DNA from: HKCCE3408 sp038530555
GTDB lineage: Bacteria > Pseudomonadota > Alphaproteobacteria > Rhodobacterales > Rhodobacteraceae
NCBI GenBank assembly: GCA_038530555.1
Contig: JBCBCN010000002.1
Coordinates: forward strand, 287,964-351,963
DNA length: 64,000 bases
Direction: 5' to 3'
Part shown: piece after piece, positions 1 to 8,835 of the stretch
How positions within the stretch are numbered: the stretch's first letter is position 1
Layout: each line of letters opens with the position of its first letter
Notes under the pieces: model-generated
Database searches by the model: none
Seen by the model: only the letters and a program-made list of their open reading frames with translations
What the model was told of the DNA's origin: nothing
Program-made: the position numbers and the translations under genes

Positions 1-82
1 CCGCCGCAAGTGTTCAGATCAGCCGTGAAGGCGCGGCGCCCGCGATGCCTCGTCGGGAGGAGACGCAACGCGCGCTAGAAGC

Positions 83-1237
83 TTAGTGCTTCATCCCGTC
101 CCAGAACGATTTCACGCGGTCAAAAAAGCCGCTTTCGTTGGGGGTGTTCGATTGCGCGCAACTTTCCTCGAATTGGCGCAGCAGCTCTTTTTGCTCCGCA
201 TTCAGCTTGACCGGCGTTTCAACCGACATCTCGATATACATGTCACCGCTGGCTGCGCTGCGGATGGCGGGCATACCCTTTCCACGCAGGCGCATCTGAC
301 GGCCGGATTGTGAGCCTTCGGGAACGCGCACGCGGCTGCGTCCGCCATCGATCGTCGGCACCTCTATTTCTCCGCCGAGAGAAGCGGTGACCATCGACAC
401 CGGGACCTTGCAGAACAGATCCATGCCTTCGCGTTGGAATAGCTCGTGCTCAGCCACTTCGATGAAAATGTAGAGGTCGCCGGTCGGCCCGCCCCGCAGA
501 CCCGCTTCTCCTTCGCCGGAGAGCCGGATCCGCGTGCCTGTTTCCACACCGGCGGGAATATTGACCGATAGGGATTTCTCGGATTCCTGGCGCCCTGCGC
601 CGCCGCAGGTCTTGCACGGGTTTTTGATGATTTGTCCCATGCCGGAGCAGGTCGGGCAGGTTCGTTCGACCGTGAAAAAGCCCTGCTGAGCCCGCACTTT
701 GCCCATGCCCGAACAGGTCGGGCAGGTGACGGGTTCCGCGCCGCCTTCTGCCCCGCTGCCCGAGCATTCCTCACACGTGACAGAAGTAGGTACGCGGATA
801 GATTTCGATAGGCCGCCATAGGCGTCTTCGAGCGAGATCCGAAGGTTGTAACGCAGGTCTGAGCCGCGGCTGGCGCGGTTCCGACCTCCGCCACCGCCGC
901 GCCCGCCCATGAAATCGCCGAACAGATCTTCGAAAACGTCGGAGAAAGCGCTGGCGAAATCGCCTTGGCCTTGCCCGCCATAACCGCCACGTGCGCCTCC
1001 GGCCATACCGCCATCGAAGGCTGCGTGGCCAAACCGGTCATAGGCCGCCTTTTTGTCGGCGTCTTTTAGGACGTCATAGGCTTCGTTGACCTCTTTGAAT
1101 TGCGCCTCGGCCTCCGGCTTATCCGCGTTGCGATCGGGGTGCAGTTCTTTGGCTTTGCGTCGATAGGCCCGTTTGATGTCATCGGCTGCCGCGCCGCGTT
1201 CTACGCCCAAAACCTCGTAATAGTCACGTTTTGACAT
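83..1237 (-). CDS. dnaJ: Chaperone DnaJ (Hsp40)
   Basis: Co-chaperone that delivers unfolded clients to DnaK and stimulates its ATPase in the cytoplasm. The 384-residue product has the full type I layout: J domain with the HPD triad at residues 33-35, a Gly/Phe-rich stretch around 70-125, four CxxCxGxG zinc modules (CEECSGSG, CPTCSGMG twice, CKTCGGAG), then the C-terminal client-binding domains. The ATG at 1237 is chosen because the family begins MSKRDYYEVLGV and an AGGA ribosome site lies 8 bases upstream; an in-frame upstream extension is not conserved. It follows dnaK by 74 bases, with a strong hairpin between them, so it is most likely co-transcribed from the dnaK promoter. No anomalies. 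Confidence 0.98.
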   Translation of the reverse strand: MSKRDYYEVLGVERGAAADDIKRAYRRKAKELHPDRNADKPEAEAQFKEVNEAYDVLKDADKKAAYDRFGHAAFDGGMAGGARGGYGGQGQGDFASAFSDVFEDLFGDFMGGRGGGGGRNRASRGSDLRYNLRISLEDAYGGLSKSIRVPTSVTCEECSGSGAEGGAEPVTCPTCSGMGKVRAQQGFFTVERTCPTCSGMGQIIKNPCKTCGGAGRQESEKSLSVNIPAGVETGTRIRLSGEGEAGLRGGPTGDLYIFIEVAEHELFQREGMDLFCKVPVSMVTASLGGEIEVPTIDGGRSRVRVPEGSQSGRQMRLRGKGMPAIRSAASGDMYIEMSVETPVKLNAEQKELLRQFEESCAQSNTPNESGFFDRVKSFWDGMKH

Positions 1238-1260
1238 GGGCTGCATCCTTTCACTGGCCA

Positions 1261-1295
1261 AGCCGCGTCCCGACCGAATGGGTCAGGACGCGGCT
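1261..1295 (-). promoter_or_regulatory. Intergenic hairpin between dnaK and dnaJ
   Basis: Two 15-base arms (1261-1275 and 1281-1295) pair around a 5-base loop; the only non-Watson-Crick position is a G-U wobble in the minus-strand transcript. No run of T follows on the minus strand, so it does not look like a complete intrinsic terminator. It lies between the dnaK stop and the dnaJ ribosome site, where a processing or partial-termination element would lower DnaJ relative to DnaK. That function is inferred from position only. Confidence 0.6.
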
Positions 1296-1311
1296 GGTCA
1301 GGTGATCCGCG

Positions 1312-3237
1312 TTACGACCGGTCGGTGCCGGTCCGGTCGTCGCCAAGGTCTTCGAAATCCGCGTCCACGATGTCGTCATCGACGCCTTGCGGCTCATCGG
1401 TACCTTCAGGAGCGTCTTCGCCCGCCTCTTCCATCGTCGCTTTATAGATCGCCTCGCCCAGCTTCATGGCCGCATCGGTCACGTTCTGGATGCCAGATTT
1501 GATCTTGCCAGCGTCGTTGCCATCCATCGTCTCTTCGAGAGCGGTAACGGCAAGCTCGATTGCCTCGACGGTCGCGGGATCGACTTTGTCGCCGTGCTCC
1601 TCGAGGGACTTTTTGGTCGAGTGCACCAGGCTTTCGGCCTGGTTCTTCGCCTCGACAAGCTCTTTCTTCTGCTTGTCGGACTCGGCGTTGTCCTCGGCCT
1701 CTTTGACCATGCGATCGATATCGTCGTCGCTCAGACCGCCCGACGCTTGGATCGTGATCTGCTGTTCCTTGCCGGTGCCCTTATCCTTGGCGCCCACCGA
1801 GACGATGCCGTTTGCGTCGATGTCGAACGTCACTTCGATTTGCGGCAAACCGCGCGGCGCGGGGGGAATGTTCTCCAGGTTGAACTGACCCAGCATCTTG
1901 TTGTCCGCGGCCATCTCACGCTCACCCTGGAAGACGCGGATCGTCACGGCCGATTGATTGTCCTCAGCGGTCGAGAAGATCTGGCTCTTCTTGGTGGGGA
2001 TCGTGGTGTTGCGGTCGATCAGGCGGGTGAAGACGCCTCCCAAGGTCTCAATCCCGAGCGACAGGGGCGTCACATCGAGAAGAACAACGTCCTTCACGTC
2101 CCCTTGCAGAACGCCGGCCTGAATGGCCGCGCCCATGGCCACGACTTCGTCAGGGTTCACGCCCTTATGCGGCTCTTTGCCGAAGAATTTCGTCACTTCC
2201 TCGCCAACGCGGGGCATGCGGGTCATGCCGCCGACCAGGACCACCTCATCGATGTCGCCCGTCGACAGGCCTGCATCCTTCAACGCGGCTTTGCACGGCT
2301 TGAGGGATTGCTGAATGAGGTCGCCGACCAGGCTTTCGAGCTTGGCGCGGGTAAGCTTCATGACCATATGAAGCGGCGCACCGTCTGAGCCCATGGAGAT
2401 AAACGGCTGATTGATTTCCGTCGTGGTCGCGCTCGACAGCTCAATCTTGGCTTTCTCGGCAGCTTCTTTGAGACGCTGAAGCGCCATTTTGTCCTTCGTC
2501 AGATCGACGCCGTTTTCCTTTTTGAACTCGTCGGCGAGGTAGGTGACGATCCGCATGTCGAAATCTTCACCGCCAAGGAATGTGTCGCCGTTGGTGGACT
2601 TCACTTCGAACAGGCCGTCGTCGATCTCAAGAATGGTGATGTCGAACGTGCCGCCGCCGAGGTCATAGACGGCGATGGTCTTCGACTCTTTCTTATCCAG
2701 GCCATAGGCGAGTGCGGCGGCTGTCGGCTCATTGATGATGCGCAGAACTTCGAGGCCCGCGATCGTGCCCGCATCTTTCGTTGCTTGGCGCTGCGCGTCG
2801 TTGAAGTAGGCGGGAACGGTGATGACCGCTTGGGTGACTTCTTCGCCTAGATAGCTTTCGGCCGTTTCCTTCATTTTGGTCAGGATCAGGGCAGAGACCT
2901 GTGCGGGGGAGTATTTCTCGCCGCGCACTTCCACCCAGGCATCGCCGTTGCCGCCGTCGACGATCGAGTAGGGGACAAGCTTTTTGTCTTTCTCAACCGC
3001 GGCATCATCGACGCGACGGCCGATCAAACGCTTCACGGCAAAGACGGTGTTGTCAGGGTTGGTGACGGCCTGGCGCTTGGCGGGTTGACCGACAAGCCTT
3101 TCATCATCGGTATAGCCAACGATCGACGGTGTGGTGCGCGCGCCTTCGGCGTTTTCAATAACGCGCGGTTGGCTACCGTCCATAATTGCGACGCAGGAAT
3201 TGGTCGTTCCAAGGTCAATGCCAATGACTTTTGCCAT
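1312..3237 (-). CDS. dnaK: Chaperone DnaK (Hsp70)
   Basis: ATP-dependent Hsp70 that binds exposed hydrophobic segments and works with DnaJ and GrpE. The 641-residue length is normal. The N-terminal ATPase domain opens with IGIDLGTTNSCVAIMDG and includes the second phosphate loop DLGGGTFD; the substrate-binding domain follows from about residue 390 and ends in an acidic tail (DDDIVDADFEDLGDD). The ATG at 3237 matches the conserved family start MAKVIGIDLG. It is the first gene of a dnaK-dnaJ operon; grpE is not in the window. Upstream at 3345-3376 is a promoter of heat-shock sigma-factor type, consistent with sigma-32 control. Confidence 0.99.
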   Translation of the reverse strand: MAKVIGIDLGTTNSCVAIMDGSQPRVIENAEGARTTPSIVGYTDDERLVGQPAKRQAVTNPDNTVFAVKRLIGRRVDDAAVEKDKKLVPYSIVDGGNGDAWVEVRGEKYSPAQVSALILTKMKETAESYLGEEVTQAVITVPAYFNDAQRQATKDAGTIAGLEVLRIINEPTAAALAYGLDKKESKTIAVYDLGGGTFDITILEIDDGLFEVKSTNGDTFLGGEDFDMRIVTYLADEFKKENGVDLTKDKMALQRLKEAAEKAKIELSSATTTEINQPFISMGSDGAPLHMVMKLTRAKLESLVGDLIQQSLKPCKAALKDAGLSTGDIDEVVLVGGMTRMPRVGEEVTKFFGKEPHKGVNPDEVVAMGAAIQAGVLQGDVKDVVLLDVTPLSLGIETLGGVFTRLIDRNTTIPTKKSQIFSTAEDNQSAVTIRVFQGEREMAADNKMLGQFNLENIPPAPRGLPQIEVTFDIDANGIVSVGAKDKGTGKEQQITIQASGGLSDDDIDRMVKEAEDNAESDKQKKELVEAKNQAESLVHSTKKSLEEHGDKVDPATVEAIELAVTALEETMDGNDAGKIKSGIQNVTDAAMKLGEAIYKATMEEAGEDAPEGTDEPQGVDDDIVDADFEDLGDDRTGTDRS

Positions 3238-3344
3238 GTCAGTTCAGTCCCTTCGTTAGGCGATCTTGGCGCTGGTCGATCCGTTACGGCCTCGCTGCAC
3301 CACAGGTTCCATAGCAGGCGGGAGTGACCCCGGCTGCGCTTGGC

Positions 3345-3376
3345 GGTATATAGGAACCGGGTTTGGACGCTGCAAG
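3345..3376 (-). promoter_or_regulatory. Heat-shock (RpoH/sigma-32 type) promoter of dnaKJ
   Basis: On the minus strand a CTTG -35 box (3376-3373) is separated by 18 bases from a CCTATATACC -10 box (3354-3345). This closely matches the alphaproteobacterial RpoH pattern of CTTG then CYTAT. It lies about 108 bases before the dnaK ATG, leaving a leader of roughly 100 bases. The same CCTATAT core recurs upstream of hslO at 63596-63604. Confidence 0.75.
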
Positions 3377-3451
3377 CATGCCGTCGGTGAGAAAAACACG
3401 TAAACGTTACAATCCTGCTGTTGCGCCTGGCGGCCATGCCGGAATGCGCGC

Positions 3452-4057
3452 ATGACGCCACTTTCCATGCGCGGTGCTCGCATCTATCCGGGCTTTCTGG
3501 TGCCGGACCGACAGAGCCGGATCGTAGCGCTTGTGCGCGAGATCGTGCGCGCGGCGCCGCTGGTGCGGCCGGTTACCTCCCGCGGGCAGAAAATGTCCGT
3601 TCGGATGACGAGTGCGGGGCGGTTTGGTTGGCTCAGTGACCGTCGCGGGTATCGCTATGAGGAGCGTCATCCCCTGACCTCGCAGCCATGGCCTGACATC
3701 CCGGATGAGCTGACGGCACTTTGGGCAGAGCTGTGCCCTGAGGCTCGCGATCCGGAATGCTGTTTGATCAATTTCTATAGCCCAGATGCAAAAATGGGCG
3801 TGCATCAGGACCGCGATGAGGCCGATTTCACGCAACCGGTCGTGTCGATCTCACTGGGTGATGACGCGCTGTTTCGGATCGGCAATCACGAGCGCGGCGG
3901 CAAGACCGAGTCGCTTTGGCTCAGCTCCGGAGATGTCGTGGTTATGGAAGGTGACGCGCGGCTTCGGTATCACGGCGTTGATCGGATCAGACCCGCGCAG
4001 TCGTCCCTTTTGAAGGATGGGGGTCGGCTCAACCTTACCATGCGCGTTGTGACCTAG
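3452..4057 (+). CDS. alkB: AlkB-like Fe(II)/2-oxoglutarate dioxygenase
   Basis: Predicted oxidative demethylase that repairs alkylated bases in DNA or RNA. The 201-residue product carries the AlkB-family metal site: H118 and D120 (HQDRDE motif) and distal H174 (RYHGVDRI), followed by R192 and R198 in the RLNLTMR motif that binds 2-oxoglutarate. Length is close to E. coli AlkB. The gene is divergent from dnaK and its stop overlaps the stop of the convergent permease gene by a few bases. No Ada-type partner is adjacent. The family is clear; whether the preferred substrate is DNA, as in AlkB proper, cannot be read from sequence. Confidence 0.9.
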   Translation: MTPLSMRGARIYPGFLVPDRQSRIVALVREIVRAAPLVRPVTSRGQKMSVRMTSAGRFGWLSDRRGYRYEERHPLTSQPWPDIPDELTALWAELCPEARDPECCLINFYSPDAKMGVHQDRDEADFTQPVVSISLGDDALFRIGNHERGGKTESLWLSSGDVVVMEGDARLRYHGVDRIRPAQSSLLKDGGRLNLTMRVVT

Positions 4058-4875
4058 CGCCGAGCCGTCCAACTCGCCGAGGCGTGTTTGCGTGTGTAAA
4101 ACTCACCGATCAATCCAAGTGCCGCCAGTCCGAGGCAGACATAGAGCGGGTATTCCCAGTTCGTATAGCGCGGAAAATAGTTGTTGAACGTGAAGCCGCG
4201 CGCTTGGTCGATAATGTGAAACAGCGGATTCCAGGAGAACATGGCAAGCATCTGTGCTGTCATCATATTGGCCACGAACATCTTGCCCGAGGCGATCATA
4301 TTGGCGCGTGACCAGACCGTTTGAATGATCGTCACCAGATCGGGGATCCAGGGCTTCAGCGCCAGTAAGATTAAGCCGACGGCAAAGCCTGAGAACCAGG
4401 CTAGCAGGTACATATTGAAAGCGCCGGGCCAGTTTTGGATCGAGACGGGCTCAATCAGGGTGTGCACCACGAACAGGATCACAAACAGCGCAAGCGTTTG
4501 TTGGTAGAGTACGGACAGTGCCGATGAGAGCAGCGCGATCAGCGTGTTCATCGGGGCGTGCTGCATCATCGGCGAGGCGGGACCCTCTGCCGTCATCACA
4601 GCGCCGAGCGTTTTGATATGGGTCAGGTAAAGGAAGATCCCTGAAAGGAGGTAGACGATAAAATTCCCCCGGATCGCCATCGAGCGTGTGCCCAGGATGT
4701 CGAACATGAAATAGAAGGCGGCGACGAAAAGGACCGACTGCAGAATGTTCAAGATCAGGCCGATCAGAGCATTCCCGTGGCTCTGACGCACCTTTCGGAC
4801 GGTCGTAATGAACGTCAGCTCAAGCAGCGAGATCATGACCTGAAGGCCTGATTTGCGTCTGGCTGCGGTAAACAT
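4054..4875 (-). CDS. ABC-2 type polysaccharide export permease (KpsM-like)
   Basis: Inner-membrane subunit of an ABC transporter of the capsule/O-antigen export class. About six hydrophobic segments follow a basic N-terminal tail, with the typical early motif in which a short amphipathic region (TVRKVRQSHGNALIG) leads into the first membrane span. The ATG at 4875 gives 273 residues, beginning MFTAARRKSG; a TTG at 4962 would add 29 poorly conserved-looking residues, so the start is uncertain. No KpsT-like ATPase is next to it, so the ATP-binding partner must be elsewhere. Divergent from the cysQ-kdsB-glycosyltransferase run, it plausibly exports the glycan made there. The exact substrate is inference. 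Confidence 0.82.
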   Translation of the reverse strand: MFTAARRKSGLQVMISLLELTFITTVRKVRQSHGNALIGLILNILQSVLFVAAFYFMFDILGTRSMAIRGNFIVYLLSGIFLYLTHIKTLGAVMTAEGPASPMMQHAPMNTLIALLSSALSVLYQQTLALFVILFVVHTLIEPVSIQNWPGAFNMYLLAWFSGFAVGLILLALKPWIPDLVTIIQTVWSRANMIASGKMFVANMMTAQMLAMFSWNPLFHIIDQARGFTFNNYFPRYTNWEYPLYVCLGLAALGLIGEFYTRKHASASWTARR

Positions 4876-4996
4876 CGTCAGGTCCCAAATTTGGTGCGCG
4901 CGGCCCAAAGGCGTCCGGCGCTGCGAGGCTTGCACGATACTGTCTCGACGCTTAACGATCAATCAACACTGCCGAGACCCAGCAAAGAGCCGCCTG

Positions 4997-5794
4997 ATGA
5001 ATTATGCCGACATCCAATCTGTGTTCCGCCGAGCCGCCATTCTTGGCGGGGAGCGCATCATGGAAGTGTACAATCGAGGAGAGGTCGCAGTGGATGTCAA
5101 AGCCGATGACAGCCCGGTCACCGAAGCCGATCGGGCTGCCGATCAGGTAATCTCGGAGATCTTGGCTGAGGCCTTTCCTGGCCTGCCCCTGGTCACCGAA
5201 GAACAGGCGGCGACGCATTCGCTTTCGGCTAAGACCTTTTTGATTGTGGATCCTCTCGATGGCACGAAGGAGTTCATCAAGCGTCGCGGCGACTTCACCG
5301 TGAATATCGCCCTAGTCGAGGAGGGGATCCCGACCCGAGGCATTGTGTATGCACCTGCCAAGGGCCGCTTGTTCTACACCGATGAGGCCGGGGTCAGCCA
5401 CGAGGAAACCGGGGATATAGCTGCGGATACCGCAGGCCCAAGCGCGCCTATTCGCGTGCGTCAGCCGGACAATTCTGCGCTCTTTGTTGTTGCGTCGAAG
5501 TCGCACCGAGATGCCTCAACAGACGACTACATCGCCAAATACCAGACGGCGGACATGAAAAGCGCGGGCTCTTCGCTTAAGTTCTGCCTGGTGGCGGCTG
5601 GTGAGGCGGATCTTTACCCCCGCCTCGGGCCAACCATGGAATGGGACACAGCCGCTGGGGATGCAGTCTTGCGCGGATCCGGCGGTTCGATGGTGCATTT
5701 CGAGGATCACGCGACCTTCCGCTACGGCAAGCCCGACTTTCGCAACGGGTTCTTCATCGCCTATGCTCCCGGGGTCGAGCTGCAAACCGCGTGA
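4997..5794 (+). CDS. cysQ: 3'(2'),5'-bisphosphate nucleotidase CysQ
   Basis: Mg-dependent phosphatase of the inositol monophosphatase superfamily that converts PAP (left after PAPS-dependent sulfation) to AMP. The 265-residue product shows the superfamily metal motifs: DSPVTEADRAAD early, the EEQA glutamate pair, DPLDGTKEFIKRRGDF in the middle, and EWDTAAGDAVLRGSGG near the end. The ATG at 4997 begins MNYADIQSVFRRAA, matching the usual length. Its TGA overlaps the GTG of kdsB in a GTGA junction, suggesting translational coupling. Sitting at the head of a glycosyltransferase block that ends with a sulfotransferase, it probably recycles PAP from glycan sulfation as well as from sulfate assimilation. 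Confidence 0.93.
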   Translation: MNYADIQSVFRRAAILGGERIMEVYNRGEVAVDVKADDSPVTEADRAADQVISEILAEAFPGLPLVTEEQAATHSLSAKTFLIVDPLDGTKEFIKRRGDFTVNIALVEEGIPTRGIVYAPAKGRLFYTDEAGVSHEETGDIAADTAGPSAPIRVRQPDNSALFVVASKSHRDASTDDYIAKYQTADMKSAGSSLKFCLVAAGEADLYPRLGPTMEWDTAAGDAVLRGSGGSMVHFEDHATFRYGKPDFRNGFFIAYAPGVELQTA

Positions 5795-6594
5795 GTATCC
5801 TTTGCGTGATCCCTGCGCGCTACGCGTCCAGCCGTTTTCCGGGCAAGCCCCTTGCGCCACTGACGGGGGTAACTGGTCAGTCCGTCTCGTTGATCGAACG
5901 CTCTTGGCGCGCCGCACGCGATGTCGATGTGTTCGACCGGATCATAGTCGCCACCGATGATGACCGGATCGCCGAGGAAGCGCGTCGATTTGGTGCCGAC
6001 GTGGCGATGACGTCGTCGGAATGCGGAAACGGCACTGAGCGGTGCGCGGAGGTCATACAGACATGGGTGGGCGATGCCCTTGAGTTGATCGTGAACCTCC
6101 AAGGCGATGCACCTCTGACGCCGCCGTGGTTTCTCAGCGCCCTGGTCGAAGGCCTTCTTTCGCGACCCGATTTTGACGTCGCGACCCCTGTGCTGCGCTG
6201 TGACGCGGCCACGCTCAACGCGTTCAAAGAGGATCGGCGCAACGGGCGCGTGGGCGGCACAACTGCGGTCTTCGATCAGGAAAGCCGCGCGCTATATTTC
6301 TCGAAAGAAGTGGTGCCGTTCACCGCCGATAAGCCGTCCGGGGAGAGCGATACCCCGGTTTTTCATCATGTCGGTGTCTATGCATATCGACCCGCTGCGC
6401 TTGCGGCCTATCCCGCTCTCGGTATCGGCCCGCTTGAGCGAAACGAAGGCTTGGAGCAACTGCGCTTTCTCGAGCATGGGAGCCGTATTCTCTGCGTCGA
6501 GGTCGAGGCGAAGGGACGCCAGTTTTGGGAGTTGAACAATCCTGAAGATGTCCCCCGCATTGAGAGAATGATGGCGGATATGCAAATGCCATGA
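5791..6594 (+). CDS. kdsB: 3-deoxy-manno-octulosonate cytidylyltransferase (CMP-Kdo synthetase)
   Basis: Activates Kdo with CTP to CMP-Kdo for lipopolysaccharide core or for the Kdo linker of group 2 capsules. The 267-residue product begins MSILCVIPARYASSRFPGKP, the CTP-binding loop of the family (residues 7-20), and contains VNLQGDAPL and FHHVGVYAYR, both recognisable KdsB blocks. GTG at 5791 is the start because it overlaps the cysQ stop and begins exactly at the conserved motif. The stop overlaps the next ATG in an ATGA junction. Because it is embedded in a polysaccharide run, it could be a capsule-dedicated KpsU-like paralogue and not the housekeeping enzyme; a second copy elsewhere would decide. 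Confidence 0.9.
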   Translation: MSILCVIPARYASSRFPGKPLAPLTGVTGQSVSLIERSWRAARDVDVFDRIIVATDDDRIAEEARRFGADVAMTSSECGNGTERCAEVIQTWVGDALELIVNLQGDAPLTPPWFLSALVEGLLSRPDFDVATPVLRCDAATLNAFKEDRRNGRVGGTTAVFDQESRALYFSKEVVPFTADKPSGESDTPVFHHVGVYAYRPAALAAYPALGIGPLERNEGLEQLRFLEHGSRILCVEVEAKGRQFWELNNPEDVPRIERMMADMQMP

Positions 6595-7796
6595 CCCATG
6601 ATCCGACGGTCAGCGTTATCGTCGTTAGCCATGGTCGTCCGACCCATCTCAAGCGGTGCCTCACCTCGCTTCGTCAGCTTCAGTATAGCCGGTTCGAGAT
6701 AATCGTGGTTGCTGATGAGACAGGCTTGGACGCTGTCGCGACCCTAACTTTTGCCGCCGCGATAAAGACGGCGACGCAGCCCGAGGCCAATATATCCAAG
6801 GCCCGAAACGATGGCATCGCGCTCGCAGCAGGGGAGTTTTGCGCGTTTTTGGACGATGACGCGGTGGCAGAGCCGTTTTGGCTCGATCATCTTGTGGCGG
6901 CTGGCCATGATTTCGTGACGGGCACGGTGATCGGACGCAATGGCTTTTCGGTGCAATGGGGGCGGATGGCCGTGTCTCGGACCAGCCAGGATTGGCATCT
7001 GCAACCGAATGAAGACCTGCCACCGGGATCCGTTCTGAAACTGCATGGCTGCAACTTTATGGGCCGGCGCGATCATTTGATTGCGCTGAGCGGGTTTGAT
7101 GAAACGCTGCGCTTCTTTCTCGACGATGCCGACCTGTCCTTGCGAGTCGCGGCAGCGGGCCGGGAGGCCCATTTCGTGCCCGGCGCCCGCGTTCACCATG
7201 CCTTTGCGGCCAGTGCGCGGAGGCGCGCCGATCGCGTGCCGACAGACCTGTATGAGATCGCCGCGAGCCAAGCCGTTTTCTTATCAAAGCATAGCAATAG
7301 AGCCGAACTCGACACCCATATCAGCCGGTTCCGTGAGCATCAGACCCTTCGTCTTTCGCGTCTCAGGCGCCGTCGTCAAATGACTGCCCGGGCTCAACGG
7401 TCGGTCCTTGAAAGCCTGGAGGCCGGCTTGAACGAAGGGCTTGAGCGTCCGACGGGGGAACTTCGCACGGGCTTTGACCGACCGCCAGGTTTTCTGAGCG
7501 GTGCAGCGCTCGGCCCGACGCCCCTGAATGTCATTTCGTCGAGCGGCTGGTCACCAGCGGATTTGCGCGAACAAGCGGCGGTTCTTGCCCTGCAAGGCGC
7601 CAGGGTTTTGGCCTTTTGCCTGAAACCAACGCCCCACCGGCATCGGCGGTTCTTCGACGACCAGGGGTTTTGGATACAGGTCGGTGGGCTTTATGGCGCC
7701 TCGGATAGATCGCAGGCCGGGATTCAGACTTGGAGATTTCAAGATCGAATTGCCGCGGAAACGGCCACATTTGGTCTTTCTCCCGACACTGCTTAA
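6591..7796 (+). CDS. Glycosyltransferase family 2
   Basis: Predicted cytoplasmic sugar transferase with a GT-A fold over roughly the first 230 residues. It starts with VSVIVVSHGRPTHLKRCLTS, the nucleotide-sugar-binding strand, and has the metal-binding DDD motif in FLDDDAVAEPFW, followed by an acceptor-side region with DETLRFFLDDADLSLR that resembles the ED catalytic motif of the family. The C-terminal 170 residues (from about 230) match no domain I recognise. The ATG overlaps the kdsB stop by four bases, so it is translationally coupled to kdsB. The sugar donor and acceptor cannot be told from sequence. Confidence 0.88.
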   Translation: MTHDPTVSVIVVSHGRPTHLKRCLTSLRQLQYSRFEIIVVADETGLDAVATLTFAAAIKTATQPEANISKARNDGIALAAGEFCAFLDDDAVAEPFWLDHLVAAGHDFVTGTVIGRNGFSVQWGRMAVSRTSQDWHLQPNEDLPPGSVLKLHGCNFMGRRDHLIALSGFDETLRFFLDDADLSLRVAAAGREAHFVPGARVHHAFAASARRRADRVPTDLYEIAASQAVFLSKHSNRAELDTHISRFREHQTLRLSRLRRRRQMTARAQRSVLESLEAGLNEGLERPTGELRTGFDRPPGFLSGAALGPTPLNVISSSGWSPADLREQAAVLALQGARVLAFCLKPTPHRHRRFFDDQGFWIQVGGLYGASDRSQAGIQTWRFQDRIAAETATFGLSPDTA

Positions 7797-7922
7797 CGCA
7801 AATCAGGGAACTGTTCGGGCTTGGGTGGCTTCACATGCTATGACCGTGCTGAGATTTTAGGCGAGTTTCCCCTTGCGGGGCTTGCTCCAAAGATGGATTT
7901 GAGCGGTACTGAAGGAGCGAAG

Positions 7923-8819
7923 ATGAAAAAACGCGTAACAAAAGCGATATTTCCAGTGGCGGGTTTGGGAACGCGCTTTTTGCCAGCGACCAAATCAATC
8001 CCCAAAGAAATCATGACCTTGGTTGATCGTCCGCTGATCCAATACGCCATCGACGAGGCACGCGCTGCCGGTATCAAAGAGTTCATCTTTGTCACCTCGC
8101 GCGGCAAAGGCGCTTTGGAAGACTATTTCGACAACAACCCCGAGCTTGAAACGGCCTTGCGCAAGAAGGGCAAGAAAGGCCCTCTGAAAGAGCTCAAGAG
8201 CACGAATATGGACTCCGGCGCGATCGCCTATGTGCGTCAGCACAAGGCACTTGGTCTTGGGCACGCAGTGTGGTGCGCGCGCCGCTTACTTGGTTCAAAT
8301 GAGTCTTTTGCCGTGATCTTGCCCGACGATGTGATCGCCGCCGAGACGCCTTGTCTCAAGCAAATGGTCGACGCGCATGCCGAAACTGGTGGCAATATGG
8401 TTGCCGCGATGGAAGTGCCGACCGAGAAAGTGTCGTCATACGGTGTTCTCGACATCAAAGAAGATATGGGCTCTGTCGTTTCGGTTAAGGGGATGGTCGA
8501 GAAACCGCCCGCGGCAGAGGCGCCATCGAACTTGGCCGTTATCGGTCGTTATATCTTGACGCCGAAGATCATGCAGAACCTGCATAAGAAAAAGACCGGC
8601 GCGGGTGGCGAGATCCAACTGACTGACGCCATTGCACAAGAGATCGCAGAGACGGACGATGTTTTCGGCTTCCGCTTCCGGGGTCAGCGCTTTGACTGTG
8701 GCTCGAAGGCGGGGTTCTTGCAGGCAACGGTGGCGTTTGGGCTTGCCCGAGAGGAACTGCGCGAGGAGTTCTCGCAATTCTTGACGGATATGACCGCAAC
8801 GGCGGAAGCCGCGCAATAA
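7923..8819 (+). CDS. galU: UTP-glucose-1-phosphate uridylyltransferase
   Basis: Makes UDP-glucose, the precursor of many exopolysaccharide sugars, from glucose 1-phosphate and UTP. The 298-residue product has the nucleotidyltransferase signature GLGTRFLPATK at residues 14-24, ending at the catalytic lysine region, then IPKEIMTLVDRPLIQYA and the VEKP motif (MVEKPPAAEAPS). The ATG at 7923 is preceded by GAAGGAG with good spacing and begins MKKRVTKAIFPVAG as in homologues. A 126-base intergenic stretch separates it from the preceding glycosyltransferase, so it may have its own promoter. It supplies the activated sugar for the surrounding transferases. Confidence 0.96.
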   Translation: MKKRVTKAIFPVAGLGTRFLPATKSIPKEIMTLVDRPLIQYAIDEARAAGIKEFIFVTSRGKGALEDYFDNNPELETALRKKGKKGPLKELKSTNMDSGAIAYVRQHKALGLGHAVWCARRLLGSNESFAVILPDDVIAAETPCLKQMVDAHAETGGNMVAAMEVPTEKVSSYGVLDIKEDMGSVVSVKGMVEKPPAAEAPSNLAVIGRYILTPKIMQNLHKKKTGAGGEIQLTDAIAQEIAETDDVFGFRFRGQRFDCGSKAGFLQATVAFGLAREELREEFSQFLTDMTATAEAAQ

Positions 8820-8835
8820 CGGTCAGGAGGATCGC

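Noticed and set aside
1..82. Gene or terminator downstream of dnaJ
   Set aside because: Only 82 bases with no start codon or clean hairpin; nothing to support.
1387..2388. 333-codon open frame antisense to dnaK
   Set aside because: Shadow of dnaK; rich in Arg/Leu/Asp as expected from antisense of a GC-rich gene.
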